A stretch of DNA of 27,361 nt from Flavobacteriaceae bacterium (lineage in GTDB: Bacteria; Bacteroidota; Bacteroidia; Flavobacteriales; Flavobacteriaceae), in the NCBI GenBank assembly GCA_002690085.1, contig NZDM01000012.1, positions 3,323 to 30,683 on the forward strand, written 5' to 3'. Positions within the stretch are counted from its first letter, which is position 1. Each line of letters begins with the position of its first letter. Positions 14,304 through 22,844 of the stretch are shown here, in pieces. Under the pieces are notes generated by a model, which did no database searches, was not told the DNA's origin, and saw only the letters and a program-made list of their open reading frames with translations. The translations under genes and the position numbers were made by a program.

Positions 14304-15722
14304 TTAGTTTTTGATTTTAAACCAATTACTATTAAATTCACAGCTTCTTAAATCTCCATTGATTTTAATGTAAGTATCCATAATTTTTTCTTCTTGCCAG
14401 TTTGATATGGTGTTGAGCTGTTTTTCTTGTAAGGCAAGAGCCTTTATTTTGAGGTAATCCTTGGCAAATTCTGCTTCGTGCTCATCCGTACGTTGGGTTA
14501 CAGTTAGAATTTTGAACTTGATGGGGTTCACTCGGTCTTCATCTTGATATACAGGGCTAACCTCATTGTCCTTCAACTTTTGAATTTGTGCATACAGCTC
14601 TGGATCCATTTTTGTGAGTTCAAAATTGTAATCTTGTGTTTCGGGGTTGCGTAACTGGCCACCGTCAAATTTGGTTTCTTTCTCATCACTGGCTTCAACA
14701 GCTGCTTCGGCAAATGTAACATCTCCCACTACAATGCTTTGACGTACTTTTTCAAGTTTTTCTTTGGCAGCCGTAATGGCATCCTTTGTCAATTTAGGTC
14801 GCAATAAAATGTGACGAATATCGTATTCCTGACCTCTAACTTTCTCTAATAAAATAATGTGGTATCCAAAATCTGTTTTAAAGGGCTCTGAAATATCTCC
14901 TTCTTCCAATGAAAAGGCAACTTCTCTAAACTCCTTGGTCATTCTGGGACGCTTTTTATTTAGTGTGTATTTACCACCTGTACGCTTGGAACCAGGATCC
15001 TCACTATAAAGCACTGCTTTAGTGGTAAAACTACTGCCATTCTCTAAAACATCTGTTCTAAATTCTCTAAGGCGATTGATAACTTTATCCGTTTCTTCTT
15101 TGCTAGTCTCAGGTACTACAACAATTTGAGCAACTCTAAGTTCTGTTCCAAAAAGGGGCCGTTCTTCTTTAGGAATTTTATTAAAAAATTGCCGAACTTC
15201 TTCAGGAGTAACTTCAATTTCCTCAACAACCTTTTGTTGCATTTTTGAAGCCATCTGGCCATTTTTATTAATTTCATACATTTCGTCTCTAAGTTCTTGT
15301 TCTGAAGATTTGTTGTAATAAGCAATTAACTTATCCATAGACCCAATTTGTTCTGCAAACCCCTCTAGTTGCTGGTCTACATAGGATTTTATTTCAATAT
15401 CATTAACTTCAATACTATCTTGAATGGCGTGATGGATATAGAGTTTATCTTCTAATAATTTTCCGAAAAGCTGACAGCGAGAAATGTCTTGTGTAGACAC
15501 ACCGCTAGCTTCTAATTGTGCAAATTGTTTGTCTATGTCAGAGTCTAAGATTACGAAATCACCAACCACGGCCGCTACGCCATCAACCTTTACTAAGGTC
15601 GTGGAATCTCTAATTTTTTTAACGATGACTTCCTCTTTTTGATCTTCTATAATTTCTTGTGCATGAACAGAGCCAAGCATTAAAAATCCAAACGCGATAA
15701 AAGATGATAAGAACTTATTCAT
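14304..15722 (-). CDS. SurA-like periplasmic peptidyl-prolyl isomerase (parvulin type)
   Basis: SurA-type proteins escort outer-membrane proteins across the periplasm. I set the start at the ATG at 15722 (MNKFLSSFIAFGFLMLGSVHAQ), which gives a clean signal peptide of about 21 residues and overlaps the previous stop by 8 bases. An ATG 15 codons upstream would bury this peptide. In the resulting 472-residue protein, the SurA N-terminal signature VDGVAAVVGDFVILDSDID lies at 46-64. A first parvulin domain spans about 193-296 (ELRVAQIVV to FGYHIILLEK), and a second begins at DIRHILLRPKL (301-311), extending to about 410. The call as a periplasmic parvulin is firm. Orthology to E. coli surA is likely but not proven, so no symbol is given. 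Confidence 0.9.
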   Translation of the reverse strand: MNKFLSSFIAFGFLMLGSVHAQEIIEDQKEEVIVKKIRDSTTLVKVDGVAAVVGDFVILDSDIDKQFAQLEASGVSTQDISRCQLFGKLLEDKLYIHHAIQDSIEVNDIEIKSYVDQQLEGFAEQIGSMDKLIAYYNKSSEQELRDEMYEINKNGQMASKMQQKVVEEIEVTPEEVRQFFNKIPKEERPLFGTELRVAQIVVVPETSKEETDKVINRLREFRTDVLENGSSFTTKAVLYSEDPGSKRTGGKYTLNKKRPRMTKEFREVAFSLEEGDISEPFKTDFGYHIILLEKVRGQEYDIRHILLRPKLTKDAITAAKEKLEKVRQSIVVGDVTFAEAAVEASDEKETKFDGGQLRNPETQDYNFELTKMDPELYAQIQKLKDNEVSPVYQDEDRVNPIKFKILTVTQRTDEHEAEFAKDYLKIKALALQEKQLNTISNWQEEKIMDTYIKINGDLRSCEFNSNWFKIKN

Positions 15723-16566
15723 ATATTTCAAATTTTTTATTTTTAATAGCGTCATCAACAATCTCACTTTTTAATTGATTGACAAGCTTTAACTTGCGCT
15801 TGTTTATAATAATTTGCTTTAAAGTGGGTAAAGCATAAGCCATGGGCGCTTGACTTCCAATTTCAAGCAAATCCTTAATCTCCATCAAATATAACCCTAA
15901 TGAATCTTTGAGTTGTATAAAATTTATTTTTTTTAATAAAACTTTATTAAATCCTTTTTGGAGCGGCTTGATTTTAGAAACAACTTGACTAGACTTGATC
16001 CAAACAGAATCGTTTAAGAAAAACGAATTGAATTGTAGTGAAATCGTATCTAAAACATTACGGTCTTCCGCATTGTATCTTCTAAAACGACGTTTAATTT
16101 CATTAGAATTAGGAAGGTTTTTATCATGGTTTATATAACGAAGCTTGATCAAGTCTTCCTTGAGAACAAACAATTCCTTATTTTGAATGTAAACTTCCTC
16201 AAGTTCTTGATTGGTAATGGTCGTATCTAAATTTTGTTTGACCAAAGCTTCAAGATAAGCAGATGTATATAAATCACTTTTATACTGTTGCACTAAAATT
16301 TCGAATTCACTTTGTTGTTCCTCCTCTAAGTTGATTCTTGCACCATCCTGTAGCAGTTGTTCTGTAGCCCAATTGTTTATGGCATTTTGAATTTGTATCA
16401 AACTGTCTTGTTGGGATAGGCCTTCAAATAAAGCGGTATCAATGTCATCAAGAGTTAAAAAACTGCTATTAACACGAGCGATTGAATCCTGGCTGTTGGG
16501 CTTCAAAGCCAGATCACAGCTGAAAATAACTAGAAAACATAAACTAAAAAATCTCGAAATTTTCAT
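15715..16566 (-). CDS. SurA-like lipoprotein without a visible parvulin domain
   Basis: The 283-residue product starts MKISRFFSLCFLVIFSC, a lipoprotein signal with Cys17 as the lipidation site. The segment IARVNSSFLTLDDIDTAL (about 29-46) resembles the opening of the SurA N-terminal domain (a parvulin-associated 'I-A-x-V-x...L...D' pattern), and the remainder is mostly predicted helix. I see none of the parvulin landmarks, such as A-x-H-I-L or FGxHI. It is sandwiched between two parvulin isomerases: ATGA overlap with the upstream gene and 8 bases with the downstream one. It is therefore probably a membrane-anchored chaperone partner that has lost, or never had, isomerase activity. Its exact role is unknown. 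Confidence 0.75.
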   Translation of the reverse strand: MKISRFFSLCFLVIFSCDLALKPNSQDSIARVNSSFLTLDDIDTALFEGLSQQDSLIQIQNAINNWATEQLLQDGARINLEEEQQSEFEILVQQYKSDLYTSAYLEALVKQNLDTTITNQELEEVYIQNKELFVLKEDLIKLRYINHDKNLPNSNEIKRRFRRYNAEDRNVLDTISLQFNSFFLNDSVWIKSSQVVSKIKPLQKGFNKVLLKKINFIQLKDSLGLYLMEIKDLLEIGSQAPMAYALPTLKQIIINKRKLKLVNQLKSEIVDDAIKNKKFEIYE

Positions 16567-18494
16567 TCGGTTTTAATACTTTTTTTTAAATCATTAAGTA
16601 TCTCCTCATTGATGACAATCGGATATTTATTTCTTAATGTTTCAAGCCATTCAAACTCTAAAACATTTTGATAATTAGAGATAACAGCACCTTTTGCATC
16701 CTCAAATGAGAGTATTTGTGGCGTTTCAATATTGCTAATATTCAGTAAAACATAGTTATCATCCAAACTAAAGATTTCAGATATTCCTTTGTTAAAAACC
16801 ATATTTTTGGGAATTAACGGGTTGTCTATCTCAAAATCGCCGCTGCTAAAAATTAGAGTTTGATCACGTTTGTTTAATTTTTGAGAGATGGTCTCAGTTG
16901 ACAGGCCTTGACTCCACAATTTTTTGACTGCCTTCAATTTCTTTTTTTTGTTTGAACGTGCAATGGTAGCTGTAATTTTACTGTTTGACTTAAATTTAGA
17001 AGTATTTTCGTTGTAATATGATTTTAAACCTATTGAATCTAGTTGAGCACCTTTCCAAATTTTGTTTTCCATGATATCAAATAAAAGCAGTCCTTCTTCA
17101 TATTCTTTTAAAACATTGGCATAATCTTCATTTTCATTAATGAGGTTATTTTTCTTATACTGAAAAAGATTGTTCTCAAGAAAAAGTGCGTATTGCTTTG
17201 AAATAAATTTTGATTTGCCAGTTGAAACGTTGAAGGAACGTTTGTTTTTATTTAATAAGTCTACAAAGTCTTTGTATAAAAATTCTTGAGATTCTATTTT
17301 TAAGAAAACTTGAGGTTCAATGGAAGCCTCTACCATCCAAGTGTCATCAGCATCATTTATTTCGATTAACGCAGCAACTGATTCTAGACTCGGTTGACTA
17401 ATCTTGTACTGTTGTTTCAATTTTTCTAGCATCTTTTGACGAATGATCTTAGAACGTGAATCCCGCTTGACTTTCTGCTCCAAATCAACTTTGATTTTTT
17501 CATAGGGCTCAACAGGAGTTTTTGAAATGAGCTTTAAAATATGCCAACCAAATTGCGTTTGTATAGGCTCAGAAATAGCACCGATATCTTTTAACCCAAA
17601 AGCAGTATTAACAAAAATTTCAGACCTTATATCCCCAGATTTGAAAGGATTCATCACCCCACCCTTGGCTGCAGAACTTTTATCATCGGAAAACTGCTTA
17701 GCTAGGCTTTCAAAAGAATCTCCTTCTTGGATTGACCTGTAAATTTCTTTTATTCTATTCTGTGGAACCAACGTACTGTCATTTTGAGTATTGGCAATCA
17801 TAATGTGCGCCACCTGAACTTTACCTTTTGAAGGTCTTTTATTCAATACCTTAACGACATGGTATCCGAATTGGGTCCTAAAAGGTTTTGAAGTTTGCCC
17901 TAATGGCGTGTTGAAAGCAGCATTTTCAAAATCATAAACCATCTTGAAAGCTGAAAAATAGCCTAAATCTTCAACGAAAATAGATTTGCCATCGTGTAAT
18001 GCGGTGCGAAGACTTTTAAAATCTTCTTTAACCATACGAGGTCTCAAAGCTTGAATTTTCTCATAAGCAGCCAGCGTATCTTGGCCGGGCTGAATCCGCA
18101 CCAAGATATGTTGTGCCTTAACCTCATTGGCAGTGCGATTATAAGCCTCTTTTACAAGTGTTTCAGTAACTTCTTTATCAGAAGTATATGCTTTCGAAAG
18201 TTGATTTTTGTAACTTTCAAATTCTTTTTTATAACTCTCCTTTTGATCGAAACCAAGGGTCCGGGCTTCTTTTAATTTTAATTTATAGTTGGTGTAAAGA
18301 TTGAGATAGTAGTCAATATTTTTTTGGCTCTCGTCCTGAACCAAATCGATGTTTTTATTATAAACCCTTAAAAATTCTTTAACGGAAATCGTTTCATCAG
18401 CTATGGTCATCAAGTTTTCTGAATCAATAGGTTGGGCAATGGTAAAATTTACGAATCCAATAAGGAGGTTTAAAACTAGGAAAAATCTGATCAT
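16563..18494 (-). CDS. Periplasmic peptidyl-prolyl isomerase with two parvulin domains
   Basis: The 643-residue protein has a signal peptide (MIRFFLVLNLLIGFVNFTIA, cleaved before Gln21), then a SurA/PpiD-like helical N-terminus. Two parvulin domains follow: one at about 123-220 (VKAQHILVRI to FGYHVVKVLNKR), the other at about 225-325 (KVQVAHIMIANT, GGVMNPF, FGWHILKLISK). Beyond 340 lies a further 300-residue helical region without a recognisable domain. It begins the chaperone operon directly behind a consensus promoter and ends in an ATGA overlap with the next gene. Its role is probably periplasmic folding of outer-membrane proteins, inferred from the domains and signal peptide. Confidence 0.92.
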   Translation of the reverse strand: MIRFFLVLNLLIGFVNFTIAQPIDSENLMTIADETISVKEFLRVYNKNIDLVQDESQKNIDYYLNLYTNYKLKLKEARTLGFDQKESYKKEFESYKNQLSKAYTSDKEVTETLVKEAYNRTANEVKAQHILVRIQPGQDTLAAYEKIQALRPRMVKEDFKSLRTALHDGKSIFVEDLGYFSAFKMVYDFENAAFNTPLGQTSKPFRTQFGYHVVKVLNKRPSKGKVQVAHIMIANTQNDSTLVPQNRIKEIYRSIQEGDSFESLAKQFSDDKSSAAKGGVMNPFKSGDIRSEIFVNTAFGLKDIGAISEPIQTQFGWHILKLISKTPVEPYEKIKVDLEQKVKRDSRSKIIRQKMLEKLKQQYKISQPSLESVAALIEINDADDTWMVEASIEPQVFLKIESQEFLYKDFVDLLNKNKRSFNVSTGKSKFISKQYALFLENNLFQYKKNNLINENEDYANVLKEYEEGLLLFDIMENKIWKGAQLDSIGLKSYYNENTSKFKSNSKITATIARSNKKKKLKAVKKLWSQGLSTETISQKLNKRDQTLIFSSGDFEIDNPLIPKNMVFNKGISEIFSLDDNYVLLNISNIETPQILSFEDAKGAVISNYQNVLEFEWLETLRNKYPIVINEEILNDLKKSIKTE

Positions 18495-18517
18495 ATTTAT
18501 TTGATTTTTTGGGATAA

Positions 18518-18547
18518 CAAACTTATAAAAAATTGAACAATTTTCAA
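18518..18547 (-). promoter_or_regulatory. Promoter of the parvulin/MoxR operon
   Basis: On the minus strand TTG (18547-18545), a 19-base spacer and TAAGTTTG (18525-18518) form an exact -33/-7 pair. The -7 box ends 23 bases before the ATG at 18494. Confidence 0.75.
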
Positions 18548-18548
18548 T
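18527..18548 (-). terminator. Possible guaB terminator overlapping the next promoter
   Basis: Reading the minus strand, ATTGAA, a 5-base loop and TTCAAT (18548-18532) form a 6-bp hairpin followed by a T run down to 18527. It lies 24 bases after the guaB stop and covers the -33 element of the downstream operon. The short, A-T-rich stem makes this tentative. Confidence 0.4.
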
Positions 18549-18571
18549 AGGATGGAATGTTGAAACTTAAA

Positions 18572-20044
18572 TTATCTAGAATAATTAGGCGCCTCTTTTG
18601 TTATCATCACATTATGGGGGTGACTTTCACTGATTCCGGAAGAAGTGATTTTAACAAATTGACCGGTTTCTTTAAGTGTATTGATATTTTTAGCCCCGCA
18701 ATAACCCATGCCGGCTCGAATGCCTCCTACAAACTGATGAAGACTTTCAAAAAGCTCTCCTTTGTAGGGGACGCGCCCAACAATTCCTTCAGGAACAAGT
18801 TTTTTAATATCGTCTTCAACATCTTGAAAATAACGGTCCTTACTACCTTCTTTCATCGCTTCTACAGACCCCATACCTCTGTAGGATTTAAATTTTCGGC
18901 CTTCATAAATAATAGTTTCTCCTGGAGATTCTTTTGTGCCTGCTAAGAGTGACCCCAGCATAACACAGTCAGCACCCGCTGCCAAGGCCTTTGGAATATC
19001 GCCTGTATAACGTATGCCTCCATCGGCAATAATCGGAATCCCTGATCCTTTAAGCGCTTCGGCCACTTCTAAAATAGCAGAAAACTGTGGAAATCCGACA
19101 CCAGCAACCACACGTGTTGTACAAATAGAGCCTGGTCCAATACCAACTTTTACTGCATCTGCTCCTGCTTTAACCAAATATTTTGCAGCAGCAGCAGTGG
19201 CAATATTCCCTACTACCATATCAAGTTCTGGAAACTTAGCTTTAATAGTTTTCAAAACATCTACCACGCCTTTAGTATGGCCATGGGCCGTGTCAATAAC
19301 AATAGCATCGACTCCAGAGTTAACCAATGCTTGGGTACGTTCCAAAGCATCCCTAGTAACTCCGATAGCAGCAGCCACGCGAAGGCGGCCATATTGGTCT
19401 TTATTCGAAATAGGTTTTTGAGTGAGCTTTGTAATATCTCTAAAAGTAATCAGACCTATGAGTTTATTATCAGTATCAACTACTGGCAACTTTTCTATTT
19501 TATTTTTCTGAAGAATCACCTCGGCTTGTTGAAGCGAAGTTCCTTCAGACGTAACAACTAAATTTTCAGAGGTCATAACTTCTGTAATCGCACGCTGATT
19601 GTTTTTTTCAAATCTCAAATCTCTATTGGTAACAATCCCTTTCAAAACGTAATTTTTATCAACAATTGGAATCCCACCAATGCGGTGTTCCTTCATGCTC
19701 TTTTTAGCATCCATAACGATGGCATCTAATTGAAGTGTAACAGGATCTATAATCATACCACTTTCTGCACGTTTTACTTTGCGCACCTCAATGGCTTGCT
19801 GTTCTATGGTCATATTCTTGTGTAACACCCCAATACCACCTTCTCGAGCAATGGCAATGGCCATCGCACTTTCAGTAACGGTATCCATGGCTGCGGAAAC
19901 GATGGGAACATTGAGTTCAATGTTTATAGAAAATTTGGTTTTAATGCTGACCTCACGGGGTAAAACCTCCGAAAAAGCAGGTATCAAAAGAACATCATCA
20001 TAGGTGAGCCCTTCGCCAATAATTTTAGAAAGATGTGATTGCAT
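18572..20044 (-). CDS. guaB: Inosine-5'-monophosphate dehydrogenase
   Basis: GuaB oxidises IMP to XMP with NAD+, the first committed step of guanine nucleotide synthesis. From the ATG at 20044 (MQSHLSKIIGEGLTYDDVLL) the protein has 490 residues, the usual length. A further ATG at 20065 would add seven residues, but a -7 box at 20074-20067 puts the transcription start after it. The N-terminal barrel part is interrupted by two CBS domains (about 95-205, with EHRIGGIPIVD and KIEKLPVVDTDNKLIGLIT). The catalytic loop is GIGPGSICTTRVVAGVG with Cys308, followed by ADGGIRYTGDI and MLGSLLAGTKESPGE. It appears to be a single-gene unit. Confidence 0.97.
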   Translation of the reverse strand: MQSHLSKIIGEGLTYDDVLLIPAFSEVLPREVSIKTKFSINIELNVPIVSAAMDTVTESAMAIAIAREGGIGVLHKNMTIEQQAIEVRKVKRAESGMIIDPVTLQLDAIVMDAKKSMKEHRIGGIPIVDKNYVLKGIVTNRDLRFEKNNQRAITEVMTSENLVVTSEGTSLQQAEVILQKNKIEKLPVVDTDNKLIGLITFRDITKLTQKPISNKDQYGRLRVAAAIGVTRDALERTQALVNSGVDAIVIDTAHGHTKGVVDVLKTIKAKFPELDMVVGNIATAAAAKYLVKAGADAVKVGIGPGSICTTRVVAGVGFPQFSAILEVAEALKGSGIPIIADGGIRYTGDIPKALAAGADCVMLGSLLAGTKESPGETIIYEGRKFKSYRGMGSVEAMKEGSKDRYFQDVEDDIKKLVPEGIVGRVPYKGELFESLHQFVGGIRAGMGYCGAKNINTLKETGQFVKITSSGISESHPHNVMITKEAPNYSR

Positions 20045-20066
20045 TGCAATTAGGTTTAATTGCATG

Positions 20067-20074
20067 CAAATTTA
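20067..20074 (-). promoter_or_regulatory. -7 box of the guaB promoter
   Basis: TAAATTTG reads on the minus strand from 20074 to 20067, an exact TAnnTTTG match. With initiation some 5-8 bases downstream, the upstream ATG at 20065 would be outside or at the very edge of the message, which favours the ATG at 20044 as the start codon. The -33 element is not clear. Confidence 0.6.
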
Positions 20075-20115
20075 AGGTTTTTTATTCTATTACTTATGAT
20101 ATGTTTTTAAAATCC

Positions 20116-20742
20116 TTAGAAAGTGGTTTCATTTTCATTAGCATTGTATAAATAATTAAAGGTATAATAGCGTGCATTACCAGCAACAGAGTCGTCTAAA
20201 TCTCTATAATAACTTAAAATTTCAACCTTAGCATATTTAAAGTCACGTGTTCTAATAACCAATGTTTTACCTGGAATAGGAAGAATTAAATGTTCTGGGG
20301 GGCCTGTATAGGTATACCATCCATTCCCACTTCCCGTAGGAATAGCCAAGCCTTCTTCTAAAGAATCTTGAGTAAAATCGCTTACAACAACAGATGTCAC
20401 TTCTGAAAATGGCAGACTTTTAATGTAAGCCGCTGCGTTGCCATTGCGCTCTGGCTCGTCCGCATCGCCTGTAGATGAACCTCCATTAACGATAATTGTT
20501 GTCGCTCTAAAGGCAATATCCCAATCGGTCTCGCTTGTAGTCACTGAAGCCGTAGCAAAATCAAACTTAGTGTAGCTACCGCTGGAGGGTTCTTGTCCTT
20601 GGCCACCTGTCATAGGTGCATGTAAGTTGGTTATTTGCAAATATTGCTCAGCTGGCAAAGGGGTTCCGTCATCGTCATTACAGGAAGTAAATGCAAAAAC
20701 AAACAAGAAGATTAGAATTTTGTATTGATAAGATGATTTCAT
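20116..20742 (-). CDS. HmuY-family haem-binding lipoprotein
   Basis: HmuY of Porphyromonas gingivalis is a surface lipoprotein that captures haem and passes it to the TonB receptor HmuR. This 208-residue protein has a lipoprotein signal with Cys21 (IFLFVFAFTSC) followed by NDDDG, an acidic stretch of the kind linked to surface export in Bacteroidota. The body shows HmuY-type features: YTKFDFATASVTTSETDWDIAF, an early strand pair with the TDWDIAFR signature (about 71-84), and later KYAKVEILSYYRD and YYTFNYLYN strands near the end. It follows an HmuR-like receptor gene by 20 bases, the classical HmuR-HmuY pairing (order reversed relative to P. gingivalis). The haem ligand residues cannot be assigned with confidence, so haem as ligand is inferred. 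Confidence 0.85.
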   Translation of the reverse strand: MKSSYQYKILIFLFVFAFTSCNDDDGTPLPAEQYLQITNLHAPMTGGQGQEPSSGSYTKFDFATASVTTSETDWDIAFRATTIIVNGGSSTGDADEPERNGNAAAYIKSLPFSEVTSVVVSDFTQDSLEEGLAIPTGSGNGWYTYTGPPEHLILPIPGKTLVIRTRDFKYAKVEILSYYRDLDDSVAGNARYYTFNYLYNANENETTF

Positions 20743-20765
20743 TATTATTATTATATTTATTATTA
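20741..20765. repeat. Short ATT-rich tandem repeat before the HmuY gene
   Basis: Four ATT units (20741-20752), then atatttattatta, fill the 20-base gap between the two genes and run into the HmuY start codon. On the coding strand it reads as TAA/ATA units and may simply be an A-rich translation-enhancing leader. It is simple sequence and could vary in length. Confidence 0.5.
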
Positions 20766-22841
20766 AAAATTTATGGTCACATTTCCGTAAACGATCCTGC
20801 CAGCAATATTACTGATATTTTGTGGGTCGTTAAAATCTAAAAAATTATCCATTCCAAAACCCAGTTTGTAATGTTCAAAAATGGTTTTATTAATTGCAAA
20901 GTCTAAAATTGAATATCCAGAAACAAAATTATCATAAGCATCTAAATAACCATTGCCATTGTTGTCATAAAGCCCAAATTCACTTCTATATGTGGCTCTT
21001 ATGTTACTATCTAAATTCCATTTTTGCATGTGATAAGAAAGCTTAAAATTAAGCATATGCCTAGAGCGGTTTAACAGGCCAAAATAATCTTTCTTTGAAA
21101 GTACAAAAGCGGGAGATGTTGGGGTTAACCTTGCAAATACTTCACCATTTTTAAAAGCTTGAACGGCTTTTTTGTCTTTTGCATACAACAATTGATAACC
21201 AGTTGTTAGTACTGTGTTTTTATTAAATTTTAAGCTTGCATTGAATTCGAGCCCTTGGGTATAAATCTCGTTTACATTATAATAACTAAAAACGTTTTGG
21301 CCATTGGTTTTTCTGGCGATAACTCTGGTGTCAATAAGGTTCGATATTTCATTTCTAAATAAGTTCAAATTGATTTTGAGTTTTGGATCAATTCCTAGAT
21401 CGATTCCAAAATTATATCCGATTGAGCACTCAGGTTTTAGATTATCCTCAAACACACTTAGAGGTACAAAAAGGCTAGCAATATCTCCATTGGCCTCTAA
21501 CTCTGGGATAAGTGTGGTTACGGCATTGTAACCCAAAACAGTGTAGCCTACAGTTGCATTTGTAAAATCAAAATACAATTGTCTAAAGTCAGGGGTTTTA
21601 AATCCGTAACTCACAGAACCTTTGACAGCTAGTTTATCATTGAATTTATAGCGTGCAGCCGCTTTGGGGCTAAGTTGAGATGTGTATTCGTTATGTCGAT
21701 CAAAACGAAGGCCTAAAATCAAATTGAATTCATCGTTTTTTGTGTATTCATATTGAGAATAAAGATAGGATGAATTAAACTTGGGGTATCCAAAAAAGTC
21801 TGTTCTTTGCAAGCTTTCGAATTGCATCCCTACCCCAGCGATGAATGAATTTTGTGCATTCGGCTTAAGGACAGTTCTAAATTCAGGTCTTAAAAAACGT
21901 TGTTTAAAATCGCTGTATGAGAACAAATTGCCTGCTGTGTCATTTAGAAATTCTTCTGCCTTGTAAGTAGTGGCATAGAATTCCAATTGACTGTCCCAAC
22001 TTTCATTGAATTTAAGTTCTAATTTTGAATGAAAATTCCATTCATCAATTTGACTCTCTCCATCATAGCTGGCACTCGCGACATTGTCTTGCACTTGGTG
22101 GTAGAGCCTTCCAGAGACGAAGAGCTTGACTTTTTCTGAAAACTCATAATTAATTTTAGTGTTAAACGTATAATTGTGAAAAGGCTCAACAGTGTTGACA
22201 TCGTCTGAATCTACTAAATCGTATCCCTCATTAGAAAAGCGATTGACAAAAGCATGAAGCCCAAGTTTGTCTTTTTTATAACTGAGCTCTGTACTCAAGT
22301 CATTTGAACTGAAAGAACCTCCGCGATAATAAAAACAGCCTCCGAAACCGGTCTTAGGGGTTTGTGTTAAAATATTAACAACGCCCGCCAAAGCTTCATT
22401 GCCATAGAGACTAGAAGAAGGCCCTTTTACAATCTCAATTTGTTTGATATTGCCTACGGTAACTCTGGATAAGTCCAAAGTGCCTGCGGAACGGCCTATA
22501 AGCGGTACACCGTCAATTAAAATTAAGTTGTATTGGTTGTCTAGTCCCTGCATTTGAAGGCCTTCTACGCCACCATAATCAGGAACCATTAGCAAGCCTG
22601 TTTGCTCCTCAAGAATGTCATTGAGGCGAATGGAGTTTGCAGCGGCTATCGCCTTGGCTGAAATCAATTGTGTAGGCAAAGGCACTGAAGACAATTGTCG
22701 TTTGGTACGGGTAGCAGAAATGATGACTTCATTAAGATTTTCAACTTCTGTCGAATCCAAAACAACTTCAGTTGGAGCTTGGGAAAAAAGCCATTGAGTA
22801 CCGCAAAATAAAATTAATAAAGAAAGTCTTAGACAACACAT
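20763..22841 (-). CDS. TonB-dependent outer-membrane receptor, HmuR-like
   Basis: The 692-residue protein has a signal peptide (to about Ala22), a TonB-box-like stretch (LNEVIISATRT, 36-46), a plug domain (about 45-165, with GLQMQGLDNQYNLILIDGVP and VKGPSSSLYGNEALAGVVNI), and a beta-barrel ending in the aromatic C-terminal VYGNVTINF. The barrel segment GFKTPDFRQLYF (413-424), followed later by NLKPE (467-471), resembles the FRAP...NPNL-type segment of haem receptors such as HmuR. Together with the adjacent HmuY gene, haem or haemoprotein uptake is the best guess. It starts 3 bases after the preceding receptor gene and is part of the iron operon. Substrate is inferred from context; the receptor family is certain. 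Confidence 0.92.
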   Translation of the reverse strand: MCCLRLSLLILFCGTQWLFSQAPTEVVLDSTEVENLNEVIISATRTKRQLSSVPLPTQLISAKAIAAANSIRLNDILEEQTGLLMVPDYGGVEGLQMQGLDNQYNLILIDGVPLIGRSAGTLDLSRVTVGNIKQIEIVKGPSSSLYGNEALAGVVNILTQTPKTGFGGCFYYRGGSFSSNDLSTELSYKKDKLGLHAFVNRFSNEGYDLVDSDDVNTVEPFHNYTFNTKINYEFSEKVKLFVSGRLYHQVQDNVASASYDGESQIDEWNFHSKLELKFNESWDSQLEFYATTYKAEEFLNDTAGNLFSYSDFKQRFLRPEFRTVLKPNAQNSFIAGVGMQFESLQRTDFFGYPKFNSSYLYSQYEYTKNDEFNLILGLRFDRHNEYTSQLSPKAAARYKFNDKLAVKGSVSYGFKTPDFRQLYFDFTNATVGYTVLGYNAVTTLIPELEANGDIASLFVPLSVFEDNLKPECSIGYNFGIDLGIDPKLKINLNLFRNEISNLIDTRVIARKTNGQNVFSYYNVNEIYTQGLEFNASLKFNKNTVLTTGYQLLYAKDKKAVQAFKNGEVFARLTPTSPAFVLSKKDYFGLLNRSRHMLNFKLSYHMQKWNLDSNIRATYRSEFGLYDNNGNGYLDAYDNFVSGYSILDFAINKTIFEHYKLGFGMDNFLDFNDPQNISNIAGRIVYGNVTINF

Positions 22842-22844
22842 TAA

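Noticed and set aside
15722..15767. Upstream ATG for the SurA-like isomerase at 15767
   Set aside because: It would place 15 residues before a clean signal peptide and overlap the upstream gene by 53 bases; the ATG at 15722 fits export.
19014..19421. Open frame of 135 codons opposite guaB
   Set aside because: Fully antisense to a conserved gene, with low-complexity Ala/Thr/Pro-rich translation and no promoter box or homology that I recognise.
20042..20065. ATG at 20065 as the guaB start
   Set aside because: The -7 box at 20074-20067 puts transcription initiation at or after it, and the family normally starts with the next methionine.
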